Below, piece by piece: positions 5,947 through 15,000 of a stretch of 36,018 bases of DNA. Where the stretch lies: positions 1-36,018 of the forward strand of contig JAGOTN010000001.1 in the NCBI GenBank assembly GCA_018061745.1, written 5' to 3'. Numbering within the stretch: position 1 is the stretch's first letter; each line of letters starts with the position of its first letter. A program made the translations under genes and the position numbers. This DNA comes from Minisyncoccota bacterium (lineage in GTDB: Bacteria; Patescibacteriota; Minisyncoccia; Phycocordibacterales; JAACPR01). The notes beneath the pieces were generated by a model that saw nothing but the letters and a program-made list of their open reading frames with translations, ran no database searches and was not told the DNA's origin.

Positions 5947-6546
5947 TCAGGAGCTTCTTTTACTATACTCAGGATCCATTTTAAATTTCCAGTCTGGAAG
6001 TTTGGATTTTGCTTTAGCGTGATCGAAGTAGACTTCGTAGCCTGACTCCTCACATAATTTGTGTAGTAGATCAAACTTCTTAAACAAGTCGTACAAGTAA
6101 CGCAATTTTTCTTGCTCCAATGCAATCAGTCCGGGTTTTGATGGTTTGTAGGTTTGTGTCCAAAGACAGATTTCAGCAGCCTTCACTAGGCTATGAAATG
6201 CATACTCTTTGAATTTATCGAGTGTGGTGATGGTTTTAATTTTAGCACCCATTATTTCGAAGAGCTTGTAAGAATCTCTTTTGAAATCCCAGATAATTAA
6301 CATCATATAGACTATTAGTATTAGTCCTGACACGGAAATGAATCCCAAGATGAGACATGTAACTAACATCAGTACTTCGTATTGGCGCAAGAACGCATAT
6401 ACGAAGACGATAACGATTGCCGGAACGATTGTTTTTAGGAGGTTTGGAAAGATTGCTTTCTTTGCTCTTATTAAACGACCTGCGTGCCAACTTTGTAACA
6501 GGCAGACATTAGTCGTGCCCTCCAATAACATGTTTAATACTGTCAT
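5947..6546 (-). CDS. Hypothetical membrane protein, 199 aa
   Basis: I do not recognise this protein. Two strongly hydrophobic segments, at about residues 38-58 and 61-85, form a membrane hairpin. They are preceded by a short basic N-terminus and followed by a cytoplasmic-looking, charged, helical C-terminal domain of about 110 residues. It is one of the few genes here with a plausible Shine-Dalgarno sequence (GAAAGG, about 8 nt before the ATG). The promoter at 6676-6704 gives a leader of about 120 nt, and a terminator lies at 5882-5913. It is an orphan gene between the deaminase and glyA. Confidence 0.68.
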   Translation of the reverse strand: MTVLNMLLEGTTNVCLLQSWHAGRLIRAKKAIFPNLLKTIVPAIVIVFVYAFLRQYEVLMLVTCLILGFISVSGLILIVYMMLIIWDFKRDSYKLFEIMGAKIKTITTLDKFKEYAFHSLVKAAEICLWTQTYKPSKPGLIALEQEKLRYLYDLFKKFDLLHKLCEESGYEVYFDHAKAKSKLPDWKFKMDPEYSKRSS

Positions 6547-6675
6547 TTTTTCTACCTTTCAATGCTGAATTGTTTATTTCAAAAGCGTAGGGTTTCGGCC
6601 TCTCTGCAAAATGGTTTTCGGCCACTTGCGGATTTTTTCGCTTGTATGTGATTGTCAGCTTCAATCTTCTTTGCA

Positions 6676-6704
6676 AAATTAGAATATATTAAGTGTTGTG
6701 TCAA
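6676..6704 (-). promoter_or_regulatory. Consensus promoter of the 5947-6546 gene
   Basis: Read on the minus strand: a perfect TTGACA (6704-6699), a 17-nt spacer and TAATTT (6681-6676). Transcription would start near 6669, giving a roughly 120-nt leader before the ATG at 6546. The leader repeats GGCCGAAA twice and may be structured. Confidence 0.65.
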
Positions 6705-6740
6705 TGAAAAGTTAAAAGCCGCGGACTTTGTCCGCGGCTT
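6705..6740 (-). terminator. Intrinsic terminator of the 6739-6933 gene
   Basis: An 11-bp GC-rich stem (716-726 paired with 730-740 of this kilobase, triloop) is followed on the minus strand by a T-rich tail. It overlaps the stop codon of the gene and borders the next promoter. Confidence 0.75.
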
Positions 6741-6933
6741 ATTTGATTCTTTTTGATATAACTACCCAACTATAGAATGCAATATTCAACTTTCTGAATG
6801 GTTTGAAGTTTTCAGAGACATGCTCGTGGTTAACTTGAATATGTTCTTGAGAATCTCTTTTTTCCTCAATAACATCTGGAATTGGATCCAAACACATCAA
6901 GCAAATTGACTGGTTAAATCCTTCAGTTTTCAT
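6739..6933 (-). CDS. Hypothetical small protein, 64 aa, with one CxxC motif
   Basis: I do not recognise this short protein. A CLMC pair at residues 12-15, followed by a His-rich stretch (HIQVNHEH) about 20 residues later, could form a C2H2-like zinc site. No membrane segment is evident. A -10-like TATTAT precedes the ATG by 9 nt on the minus strand, without a clear -35. A strong terminator overlaps the stop. The terminator supports a real gene, but its length leaves doubt. Confidence 0.5.
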   Translation of the reverse strand: MKTEGFNQSICLMCLDPIPDVIEEKRDSQEHIQVNHEHVSENFKPFRKLNIAFYSWVVISKRIK

Positions 6934-6996
6934 CTATTAGCCATAATAGCATTTTTTGTTAAAATGTATTTATAAATTAACTACCATGATTTAACT

Positions 6997-7025
6997 CTGC
7001 GACAGCCAAATTATTTAACTAACAT
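6997..7025 (+). promoter_or_regulatory. Leaderless-type promoter of glyA
   Basis: CTGCGA (6997-7002), a 17-nt spacer, and TAACAT (7020-7025) ending exactly 7 nt before the glyA ATG. The -35 is weak but matches the TTGCGC variant seen upstream of rpsF, rpsR and efp. Confidence 0.5.
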
Positions 7026-7032
7026 TACTTTT

Positions 7033-8205
7033 ATGAAAGATATTGAAATTGCAGATTTAATAAAGAAAGAAAACGAGAGACAAAAGAGTGTAATAAATTT
7101 AATTGCTTCAGAAAATTATGTTTCAGAGGATGTTCTAGAAGCACTTGGTTCAAAATTTAATAACAAATATGCAGAAGGATATCCGAATGCTAGATACTAC
7201 GGTGGAAATGAAGTTGTAGATGAAGTTGAATTACTAACACAAAGTCGTGCACTAAAAACTTTTGGATTAAATGAAAATGATTGGGCTGTGAATGTGCAAG
7301 CGCTTTCTGGTTCACCTGCAAACTTGGCAGTTTATTTTGCACTTGTTTCAAAAGGAGGAAAAATTATGGGAATGCGATTGGATCACGGAGGACATTTAAC
7401 TCACGGACACAAAGTTTCTGCGACAGGGGGTTTTTATGAATCAATTCAATACGGAGTTGATAAAGAAACTGAACTTTTAAATTTTGAAGAAATAGAAAAA
7501 ATTGCAGTTGAAGCGAAGCCTGAAATTATTGTTGCGGGATTTACCGCTTATCCAAGAATGATTGATTGGAAAAAGTTTAGAGCTATTGCAGATAAAGTTG
7601 GTGCTTATTTAATGGTGGATATGTCTCATATTTCAGGACTTGTTGCTGGAGGAGTTTATGAATCTCCGTTTCCTTATGCAGACATTGTCACAACAACAAC
7701 TCACAAAACTTTACGAGGTCCTCGAAGTGCTTTAATTTTTGCAAAAAAAGATGACAGAAAATTGAACGAAAAAATAAACAAAGCAGTTTTTCCAGGTCTT
7801 CAAGGTGGTCCGCATATGAATCAAATTGCGGGAGTCGCGGTTGCTTTAAAAGAAGCGAGTACAGATGAGTTTAAAAAATATGCAGAGCAAGTTGTGAAGA
7901 ATGCAAAAACACTTGCAGATACTTTGAGTGAATTGGGTTGGAGAATTGTTTCTGGTGGGACTGATTCACATTTAATTTTAGTTGATACTTGGATGGATGG
8001 AAAAGGAATTTCTGGAAAAGAAGCGAGTGATCGATTAGAGAAAGAGGGAATTATTGTGAACAAGAATACAATCCCAAATGACACTCGAAGTCCTTCTGAT
8101 CCATCTGGAATTCGACTTGGAACTCCTGCTGAAACTACAAACGGAAAAAACGAAAAAGATTTTGAAGAAATTGCAAAACGAATTGATGAGATTTTGCGAA
8201 AATAA
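7033..8205 (+). CDS. glyA: Serine hydroxymethyltransferase
   Basis: The 390 residues are slightly shorter than the usual 415 or so. SHMT signatures include the N-terminal NLIASENYVSEDVLEALGS, the cofactor-binding SGSPANLAVYFA, DHGGHLTHGH, and the PLP-lysine motif TTTTHKTLRGPR near residue 225. This PLP enzyme converts serine and tetrahydrofolate into glycine and methylene-tetrahydrofolate, the one-carbon donor for the ThyA-type reaction. It is first in a glyA-dut-tmk-argS cluster, with dut starting 2 nt after its stop. Its promoter places the -10 box 7 nt from the ATG, so the mRNA probably starts at the start codon. Confidence 0.95.
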   Translation: MKDIEIADLIKKENERQKSVINLIASENYVSEDVLEALGSKFNNKYAEGYPNARYYGGNEVVDEVELLTQSRALKTFGLNENDWAVNVQALSGSPANLAVYFALVSKGGKIMGMRLDHGGHLTHGHKVSATGGFYESIQYGVDKETELLNFEEIEKIAVEAKPEIIVAGFTAYPRMIDWKKFRAIADKVGAYLMVDMSHISGLVAGGVYESPFPYADIVTTTTHKTLRGPRSALIFAKKDDRKLNEKINKAVFPGLQGGPHMNQIAGVAVALKEASTDEFKKYAEQVVKNAKTLADTLSELGWRIVSGGTDSHLILVDTWMDGKGISGKEASDRLEKEGIIVNKNTIPNDTRSPSDPSGIRLGTPAETTNGKNEKDFEEIAKRIDEILRK

Positions 8206-8207
8206 AT

Positions 8208-8630
8208 ATGCAAATTAAATTCAAAAAATTAAATGAAAATGCGATTGCTCCAAAATACGCATACAAATTTGATGCGGGCATGGATTTATTTTGTTTAGAA
8301 GATGTTTCAATTGCACCAAATGAAAGAGTTCAGATTTCAACTGGAATTGCTATGGAAATCCCAGAAAAATATGTAGGTTTGATTTGGGATAAAAGTGGTT
8401 TGTCTCATAAGTCAGGATTGAAAACTGTTGGCGGTGTTGTAGATTCCCAGTATCGTGGAGAAATAAAAGTTGGAATGATAAATTTGAGTGGTGATGTTTT
8501 TAAATTTGAAGCGGGACAAAAAATCGCACAAATGTTAATTCAAAAAGTAAAACAAATTGATTTAATAGAATCTGCCGAGCTTTCAGACACCGACCGCGGG
8601 GAAGGGGGGTTTGGAAGCACTGGAAAATAA
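8208..8630 (+). CDS. dut: dUTP diphosphatase (dUTPase)
   Basis: The 140-residue trimeric-type dUTPase has all five motifs in order: AGMDLF (I), DKSGLSHKSGL (II, with DKSG in place of the usual GRSS), GGVVDSQYRGEI with the catalytic Asp (III), KIAQML (IV) and the Gly-rich tail RGEGGFGSTGK (V). It hydrolyses dUTP to dUMP and pyrophosphate, which keeps uracil out of DNA and supplies dUMP. It lies 2 nt after glyA and 9 nt before tmk. The intact dUTPase contrasts with the altered Dcd-like protein at 3267-3917. Confidence 0.95.
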   Translation: MQIKFKKLNENAIAPKYAYKFDAGMDLFCLEDVSIAPNERVQISTGIAMEIPEKYVGLIWDKSGLSHKSGLKTVGGVVDSQYRGEIKVGMINLSGDVFKFEAGQKIAQMLIQKVKQIDLIESAELSDTDRGEGGFGSTGK

Positions 8631-8639
8631 ATTTAAAAA

Positions 8640-9335
8640 ATGGAAACAAAAAATAAAAGAGGAAAATTTATTGTGATAGATGGAACCGATGGTTCAGGAA
8701 AAGGTACGCAAACAGAATTACTGGTTGCTGCACTTAAAGATCAGGGAGTTAAAGTTGTTGTTACTGATTTTCCTCAATACGGAAAACCTTCTGCTATTTT
8801 TGTTGAAAAATATTTAAGAGGTGAATATGGAAGCGCGGATGAAGTTGGTGCAAAAAGAGCTTCGCTTTTTTATGCTCTGGATAGATTTGATGAATCTAAA
8901 CAGATGAAACAATGGTTGGATGAAGGATTTTGTATTGTGAGTAATAGGTATGTTTCTGCAAATATGGGACATCAGACTGGAAAAATAAAAGATCCAGTTG
9001 AACGAGATAAATTTTTAGATTGGCTGAATGAATTGGAATTTGAAATTTTTGAAATTCCAAAACCAGATGAAGTTATTTTTCTATATGTTCCACCTGAAGT
9101 TGGGCAAAAACTTGTTGATGAAAAATCTGCTAGAGAATATACAAAAGGCGCAAAAAGAGACATTCACGAGGCTGATTTGAATCATTTAAAAAATGCATCA
9201 GAAGCATATAAATATGTTGCAGAGAAATTTAATTGGAAAACAGTGATCTGTGCTCCAAATGGTGAGATGATGAGTAGAGAGGAGATTCATAAAATTATTT
9301 TAGAAATCTCAAAAAAGATAATTGAAATAAATTAG
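8640..9335 (+). CDS. tmk: Thymidylate kinase
   Basis: The 231 residues are typical of dTMP kinases. The P-loop is IDGTDGSGKGTQ near residue 15, the DRF-type motif lies in YALDRFDES, SNRYVSANMGHQ is the substrate-binding helix, and a lid region is rich in Lys and Arg (SAREYTKGAKRD). It phosphorylates dTMP to dTDP. It sits between dut and argS, completing the thymidylate pathway in this part of the genome. I expect the gene to be co-transcribed with glyA and dut. Confidence 0.9.
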   Translation: METKNKRGKFIVIDGTDGSGKGTQTELLVAALKDQGVKVVVTDFPQYGKPSAIFVEKYLRGEYGSADEVGAKRASLFYALDRFDESKQMKQWLDEGFCIVSNRYVSANMGHQTGKIKDPVERDKFLDWLNELEFEIFEIPKPDEVIFLYVPPEVGQKLVDEKSAREYTKGAKRDIHEADLNHLKNASEAYKYVAEKFNWKTVICAPNGEMMSREEIHKIILEISKKIIEIN

Positions 9336-9349
9336 AATGCTGTTAGACT
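9322..9349 (+). promoter_or_regulatory. Candidate internal promoter for argS
   Basis: TTGAAA (9322-9327), a 16-nt spacer and TAGACT (9344-9349), ending 9 nt before the argS ATG. It overlaps the end of tmk. Confidence 0.4.
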
Positions 9350-9358
9350 AACAAAATC

Positions 9359-11074
9359 ATGCAAGAGAAAATTAAAGAAGTAATAAATGGAATCATAACA
9401 GGGTCAGGGCTTCCTAGTGTTGATTTTATTGTGGAACATCCTGTGGACCTTGCAAATGGTGATTATTCTTCAAACGTAGCAATGGTGCTTGGAAAAAAAC
9501 TTGCTAGAAATCCTGTTGAAATTGCAAATGAAATGGTGAATGGTTTAAACGAGAGTTTTGAATTTGAAGTTGGAAAAGTTGAAGTTGCAGGACCTGGTTT
9601 TATAAATTTTCATCTTTCTAATAAATTTTTTGAAGAAACAGTTCATGATGTAATCAATCAAGGAAAAAATTATGGACGAAATAATCGTTTGAATAGTCAA
9701 AAAACAATTATTGAATTTACAGATCCTAATCCTTTTAAAGTTCTGCACATTGGGCACATGATGAGTAATTTTATTGGAGAAGCACTTTGTAAAATTTCTG
9801 AATGGAATGGCGCAGAAGTGAAGAGAGCAATTTATCAAGGAGATATTGGATTGCATGTTGCGAAAGCTGTTTGGGGAATGATTCAAAATCGTGCAGGGTT
9901 TCCTCACGATGAAGATTCTTTGGAAATAAAAATTCGATTTCTTTCAAACGCATATTCTTTTGGTTCGCATGAATATGAATCTGATAATCAAGCAAAAAAA
10001 GAAATTGATGTTACAAACAAAATGCTTTTTGATAGATCAAATCATGAACTTAATATTTATTATGAAAAGGGAAGAAAATGGAGCATGGAAGCTTTTGAAA
10101 TAATTTATAAAAGACTTGGAACAAAATTCGATTTCTATTTTCTTGAAAGTGATACAGGAGTTTTTGGAAAAGAGGTTGTTGAGAAAAATATTTCAACTGG
10201 AATTTTTGAAGTGAGTGAAGGCGCTGTTGTTTATAAAGCTGAAAAACATGGTCTACATACTCGTGTATTTATAAACTCTCAAGGACTTCCAACTTATGAA
10301 GCAAAGGAACTTGGTTTAGCTAAAACAAAAGCTGAAAAATATGGATATGATCGTTCTATTGTGATAACTGCGAATGAACAAGATCATTATTTCAAAGTTA
10401 TTTTAAAAGCACTTGAGGAAGTTTTTCCAGATTTAGCTGCAAAGACAACTCACATGTCTCACGGAATGTTGAGACTTCCAACTGGAAAAATGAGTTCTAG
10501 AACAGGAGATGTTATTTCTGCGGAAAGTTTAATTGACGACACTCGTGGAAAAGTTTTAGAAAAAATTGAAGGAAGAGAATATGAAGAGGGAGTTAAGGAA
10601 CAGGTTTTGGAAAGAGTTGCTTTGGCTTCAATTAAATATTCAATTTTAAAACAAGCGATTGGTAAGGATATTATTTTTGATTTTGATAAGTCACTTTCTT
10701 TTGAAGGAGATTCAGGTCCTTATCTTCAATACACAACGGTGCGTGCGTCTTCACTTTTGAAAAAAGCTGAAACAGAAGGTTTAGGTCTTGTTGGTGGAGT
10801 TCAACCAGAAAATTGGGAAATAAAAAATGTTGAGAAAATTTTAAATCGTTTTCCTGAAGTTGTCGCAGAAGCATACGACGAACTTGCTCCACAGAAATTA
10901 GTTACTTACTTAACAGAATTAGCGAGTGAGTTTAATACTTTCTATAATTCAGAACAAATTATTGAAAAAGAAAATATAGGAACTTCTTACAAAGTGGGAA
11001 TCACTCAAGCTGTGTTTAATATTTTAGAAAACGGTTTAGGAATTTTAGGAATTGAATTGCCGGAGAGGATGTAG
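9359..11074 (+). CDS. argS: Arginyl-tRNA synthetase
   Basis: The 571-residue class I synthetase begins with the ArgRS-specific N-terminal domain (about residues 1-90). It has the HIGH motif in KVLHIGHMMSN, the ArgRS-specific YQGDIGLHVAKAVWG, a KMSK-like KMSSRTGD and a C-terminal DALR-type anticodon-binding domain (about 455-571). It charges tRNA-Arg. It starts 23 nt after tmk, with a possible promoter of its own. Length and domain order are standard. Confidence 0.95.
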   Translation: MQEKIKEVINGIITGSGLPSVDFIVEHPVDLANGDYSSNVAMVLGKKLARNPVEIANEMVNGLNESFEFEVGKVEVAGPGFINFHLSNKFFEETVHDVINQGKNYGRNNRLNSQKTIIEFTDPNPFKVLHIGHMMSNFIGEALCKISEWNGAEVKRAIYQGDIGLHVAKAVWGMIQNRAGFPHDEDSLEIKIRFLSNAYSFGSHEYESDNQAKKEIDVTNKMLFDRSNHELNIYYEKGRKWSMEAFEIIYKRLGTKFDFYFLESDTGVFGKEVVEKNISTGIFEVSEGAVVYKAEKHGLHTRVFINSQGLPTYEAKELGLAKTKAEKYGYDRSIVITANEQDHYFKVILKALEEVFPDLAAKTTHMSHGMLRLPTGKMSSRTGDVISAESLIDDTRGKVLEKIEGREYEEGVKEQVLERVALASIKYSILKQAIGKDIIFDFDKSLSFEGDSGPYLQYTTVRASSLLKKAETEGLGLVGGVQPENWEIKNVEKILNRFPEVVAEAYDELAPQKLVTYLTELASEFNTFYNSEQIIEKENIGTSYKVGITQAVFNILENGLGILGIELPERM

Positions 11075-11093
11075 AGGGGTGTAATTCACATAG

Positions 11094-11122
11094 TTGACTT
11101 AATGTGCTTTTAGTTGTATTTT
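11094..11122 (+). promoter_or_regulatory. Promoter of the 11135-11515 gene
   Basis: TTGACT (11094-11099), a 17-nt spacer and TATTTT (11117-11122). The ATG is 12 nt further on, so the predicted leader is about 5 nt. Confidence 0.6.
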
Positions 11123-11134
11123 TGTTTTTGAATT

Positions 11135-11515
11135 ATGAAAATATTTGACAACAAATTAAACAGCGTCTTCGTCAAAAAAAATGACGATGGCAGGATTGCA
11201 TTTACTTGCAAGCAAATGGACGGTTCGTGGGTCGAAATGATTTGCGGATTAAAAAGTGGGGATATTGATTTTACTTCTCACGGTCAGGATCATAAACCGG
11301 AAGGTGAATCATCTGCTGATATTTTCAGAAATGATCATTTGAAAGAATCTGAGTTCGTTCGAAACATAACGAAAGCCACCAGAACTTTTATTCGGGAATG
11401 TGTCACAGATTCTATTTTAGCAGTGTTCCTGCTGGAAGAATTTGGGTACAGGCTCGAAGAACCTTCAGAGGAGTCTTTTGGGTATTGTGACCCTGTTTCT
11501 CCTTGTGGGAAATAG
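11135..11515 (+). CDS. Hypothetical protein, 126 aa
   Basis: I do not recognise this small acidic soluble protein. It has a beta-rich N-terminal half and a helical region at about residues 70-105. Its middle segment (WVEMICGLKSGD then KPEGESSADIF, followed by a KESEF-type helix) resembles by eye the WVVCEYYNARS and QPEGTNVQDF region of the next gene, so the two may be diverged paralogues. It has its own promoter and a strong terminator, like the other orphan genes in this window. Confidence 0.68.
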   Translation: MKIFDNKLNSVFVKKNDDGRIAFTCKQMDGSWVEMICGLKSGDIDFTSHGQDHKPEGESSADIFRNDHLKESEFVRNITKATRTFIRECVTDSILAVFLLEEFGYRLEEPSEESFGYCDPVSPCGK

Positions 11516-11525
11516 ATAGACTTTC

Positions 11526-11557
11526 AAAGCGCGCCCTGCAAGGGCGCGCTTTTTTCT
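11526..11557 (+). terminator. Intrinsic terminator of the 11135-11515 gene
   Basis: A 12-bp stem (11526-11537 with 11541-11552) rich in GCGC closes on a GCA triloop and ends in a T-run. The T-run overlaps the next promoter's -35 region. Confidence 0.88.
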
Positions 11558-11586
11558 TTGACAAACACACATTTTAAATGTATTTT
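11558..11586 (+). promoter_or_regulatory. Consensus promoter of the 11595-11945 gene
   Basis: A perfect TTGACA (11558-11563), a 17-nt spacer and TATTTT (11581-11586). The ATG follows after 8 nt, so the transcript is essentially leaderless. Confidence 0.65.
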
Positions 11587-11594
11587 GTTTTTAA

Positions 11595-11945
11595 ATGAGT
11601 TCACCAAATTCCACTTTTATACCAGCTGTTGTTGGAAAAGATCAAATCCAAAAAGTCTTTATTTCCAAAGAGCCAGAAAAAACCACAGTCTCTTTTTTGA
11701 GACACGATAACAATTGGGTTGTTTGTGAGTATTACAATGCTCGTAGCAAAAGATTTGTTATGTATGTTGAAAAAAACGATGAGTTTTTTCAACCAGAAGG
11801 AACCAATGTCCAGGACTTTGTAAACCTCGATGAGTTGAAGGACATCGTTGAAGAATTGGAATGTTTCCAAGAATCAATTCAATTCCTAAAAAATCCTCTC
11901 AACAAGTGTTTTGAAGCCTATTTGTCGGCACACTTGCCGGAGTAA
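11595..11945 (+). CDS. Hypothetical protein, 116 aa
   Basis: I do not recognise this acidic soluble protein. It appears to have a beta-rich N-terminal part (residues 15-75) followed by Glu/Asp-rich helices (residues 75-110). The PEG(T/E) turn and the following DF-x-N-x-D-x-LK helix suggest distant homology with the preceding 126-residue protein. It has its own consensus promoter, with the -10 box 8 nt from the ATG, and a terminator at 11967-11992. Confidence 0.68.
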   Translation: MSSPNSTFIPAVVGKDQIQKVFISKEPEKTTVSFLRHDNNWVVCEYYNARSKRFVMYVEKNDEFFQPEGTNVQDFVNLDELKDIVEELECFQESIQFLKNPLNKCFEAYLSAHLPE

Positions 11946-11966
11946 AATCAAAACAAAATTAAAACC

Positions 11967-11992
11967 ACTCGCATTCGTGCGAGTTTTTCTTT
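11967..11992 (+). terminator. Intrinsic terminator of the 11595-11945 gene
   Basis: ACTCGCA (11967-11973) pairs with TGCGAGT (11978-11984) around a TTCG loop, followed by a T-run. Confidence 0.8.
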
Positions 11993-12004
11993 TTAAACCA
12001 TCAA

Positions 12005-12033
12005 TTGAAACAAAGCCCTAAATATCGTATGCT
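12005..12033 (+). promoter_or_regulatory. Leaderless promoter of ileS
   Basis: TTGAAA (12005-12010), a 17-nt spacer and TATGCT (12028-12033), ending 7 nt before the ATG at 12041. The TTG is in frame with ileS and would give a false 12-residue extension. Confidence 0.72.
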
Positions 12034-12040
12034 GTATTTT

Positions 12041-15000
12041 ATGACAAATGAAGCAGGGGAAGACAATAAGAGTCAAGTTGCTTTGAAAGAAGAGCAAATA
12101 TTAGACTTTTGGAATCAAAATAAAATTTTCGAGAAATCTGTTGAAAGAGAGACTAAAAAAGGTGATTTCCTTTTTTATGATGGGCCACCATTTGCAACAG
12201 GACTTCCTCATTATGGGCACATTCTTGCTGGAACAATAAAAGACATAATTCCTCGTTATAAAACTATGAATGGACATAGAGTTGTTCGTCGATGGGGTTG
12301 GGATACTCACGGGCTTCCAATTGAAAACTTAATTCAAAAAGAAAATAATCTTAAAACAAAACATGATGTAGAAAAATTTGGAATTAAAAATTTCAATGAA
12401 GCTGCACGAGCAAATGTTTTTCGTTATCTAGATGAATGGAAAAAAATAATTCCACGAACTGGGCGTTGGGTAGATTTTGAAGACAATTACATAACAATGG
12501 ATTCAAAATATATGCAGTCTGTTTGGTGGATGTGGAAGACTTTATATAAAAAAGGTTTAGCCTATGAAGGATTCAAGACGATGCACATTTCTCCTTTGCT
12601 TGAGACAGCGCTTTCAAACTTTGAAGTAAATCAAGCATATAAAGATATTACTGATATTTCTGCAACAGTTAAATTTGAACTAGTAGATGAAAAGGGAACT
12701 TTTGTTTTGGCTTGGACAACAACTCCTTGGACGCTTCCTGGAAACGTTGCTTTAGCGATAAATAAAAATGTTGAATATGTAAAAGTAAAATTTGAGGAAT
12801 CATTTTATATTGTTGCAAAAGATTTAGCTGAAAAAGTTTTTGGAGAAAAAGAACATCAAATTATTTCTGAAGTTTCTACTGAAGAATTAGTGGGGAAGAA
12901 ATACACTCCTCCTTTTGATTATTATGTTAATGATACTAATTTAGAAAATCGTGAAAACGGTTGGAAAATTTATAATGGAGATTTTGTTACAACAGAAGAT
13001 GGAACTGGAGTTGTTCATATTGCTCCAGCTTTTGGTGAAGACGATTTAAATTTGGGTAAAGAAAATAATTTACCTTTTGTTCAACATGTAAAAATTGACG
13101 GAACAATCAAACCAGAAGCAAAAGATTTTGCAGGTCTTCAAGCAAAACCAAAAGAAGATCCAACTCAAACCGATGTTGAATTTATTAAAGCACTCGCACA
13201 CAAAGGACTTCTTTTTGATAAGAAAAAATATACTCACTCATATCCACATTGTTGGAGAACGGACGCACCACTTTTGAATTACGCGATGTCTTCTTGGTAT
13301 ATAAAAGTTACAGACATTAAAGATAAAATTGTTAAAGAAAATGAAAAAGTAAATTGGGTTCCTGATTTTGTTGGAAGTAATCGTTTTGGTAATTGGTTGA
13401 AAGATGCAAAAGACTGGTCTGTTTCTCGTGCTCGATATTGGGGAACTCCTATTCCAATTTGGAAATCTGAAGACGAAACAGAAATCGCCGTAATCGAATC
13501 AATTTCAGAATTGAGAGAAAAAACAAAAAGCTCAAATACTTTTGTAATAATGCGTCATGGTGAAGCCGATCATAATCTAGAAAACAGAATTTCTGATAGT
13601 AATAATTCTCCAAGTCATTTAACTCAAAGAGGAAAAGATGATGTGGCTCGGGTAGGGGAGAAATTTGCAGATGAAAAATTTGATGCAATTTATTGTTCTC
13701 CACTTTTTAGAACAAAAGAAACTGCAGAAATTGTTGCAGAGAAAATTGGTTTTCCAAAAGAAAATATTATTGAAGATGAAAGATTGAGAGAGGTTCAGAC
13801 TGGTTTTGATGGTCGTCCAATTACAGATTACAGAAGTTATTTTTCATCAAATTCTGAAAAATATGATAAAGCCGCGCCAACAGGTGAGAGTCTTTTGGAT
13901 TTGAAAAAAAGAGCTGGAAATTTTTTGAAAGAAATTGATTCTCAGAATGAAGGAAAAAGAATTTTAGTTATTACACATGAATACACAACATGGTTGATGT
14001 TCTCTGCGAACGAAGGTTTTGATAAAAAAGAAACCATCGAAATAAAAGAAGATAAAGAAGAATTTATCGAGACAGGAAAAACTTTGGAAATAATTCCAAG
14101 CAGACTTCCTGTAAATGATAATTTTGAAATTGATTTACACCGACCATATATCGATGATGTGACTTTTGTTCAAAACGGAAAAATAATGAAAAGAATCCCA
14201 GATGTTTTTGATGGATGGATTGATTCTGGTTCAGTTCCTTTTGCTTCAAATTTTTATCCTGCAAACAAAGAAAGATTTAATCCTGAATCTGGTTTGTTTA
14301 AAAAAACAATAAACTACCCAGCTGACTTTATTGCTGAAGGTTTGGATCAAACTCGAGGATGGTTTTATTCTTTAATTGTTTTGAACACAGCTTTATTTGG
14401 GCATACACCATATAAAAACGTAATAGTTAATGGGCTTGTTTTAGCCGAAGACGGAAGAAAGATGTCTAAAAGTTTAAATAATTATCCAGACATCAATATT
14501 ATTTTTGATAAATATGGTGCGGATGCAATGAGATATTTCTTGGTATCTTCACAAGCTGTAAAATCAGAAGATTTATTATTTTCAGAAAAAGGAGTTGATG
14601 AAGTTTCTAAAAAACTAATTGCCAGACTAAACAATGTTGTTTCATTTTATGAAATGTACAAAGGTGTTTTAGGAGATGTGTCTGTAAAAGAAAGTTCAAA
14701 TGTTTTGGACAAATGGATTCTTGCCAGACTTTCTGAATTGGAAAAACAAATTACCAAATCGCTCGATGCTTATGAGATTGATAAAGCCTCGAGACCTATC
14801 ATGGATTTTGTTGATGATTTATCAACTTGGTATATTCGTCGTTCTCGAGATCGCTTCAAAAACGAGGAAGATGAAGATGCGAAATCTGCAGCAGCAACAA
14901 CAAAATTTGTTTTGAAAAACTTGGCAAAATTGATGGCGCCATTCACTCCGTTTATCGCTGAAGATATTTATCTAAAAGTTCGAGACGAAAATGAATCGGA

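Noticed and set aside
6547..6738. Possible small RNA between two minus-strand genes
   Set aside because: The stretch is explained by the promoter, the roughly 120-nt leader of the 5947-6546 gene and the terminator of the 6739-6933 gene. No independent RNA signal is visible.
12005..12040. TTG start giving IleRS 12 extra residues
   Set aside because: The TTG is the -35 hexamer of a promoter whose -10 ends 7 nt before the ATG. The same false extension occurs at rpsF, efp and the AI-2E gene.
13095..13277. Lys/Gln-rich ORF in another frame of ileS
   Set aside because: It lies fully within the well-supported IleRS frame and has the composition of a shifted reading of A-rich codons.
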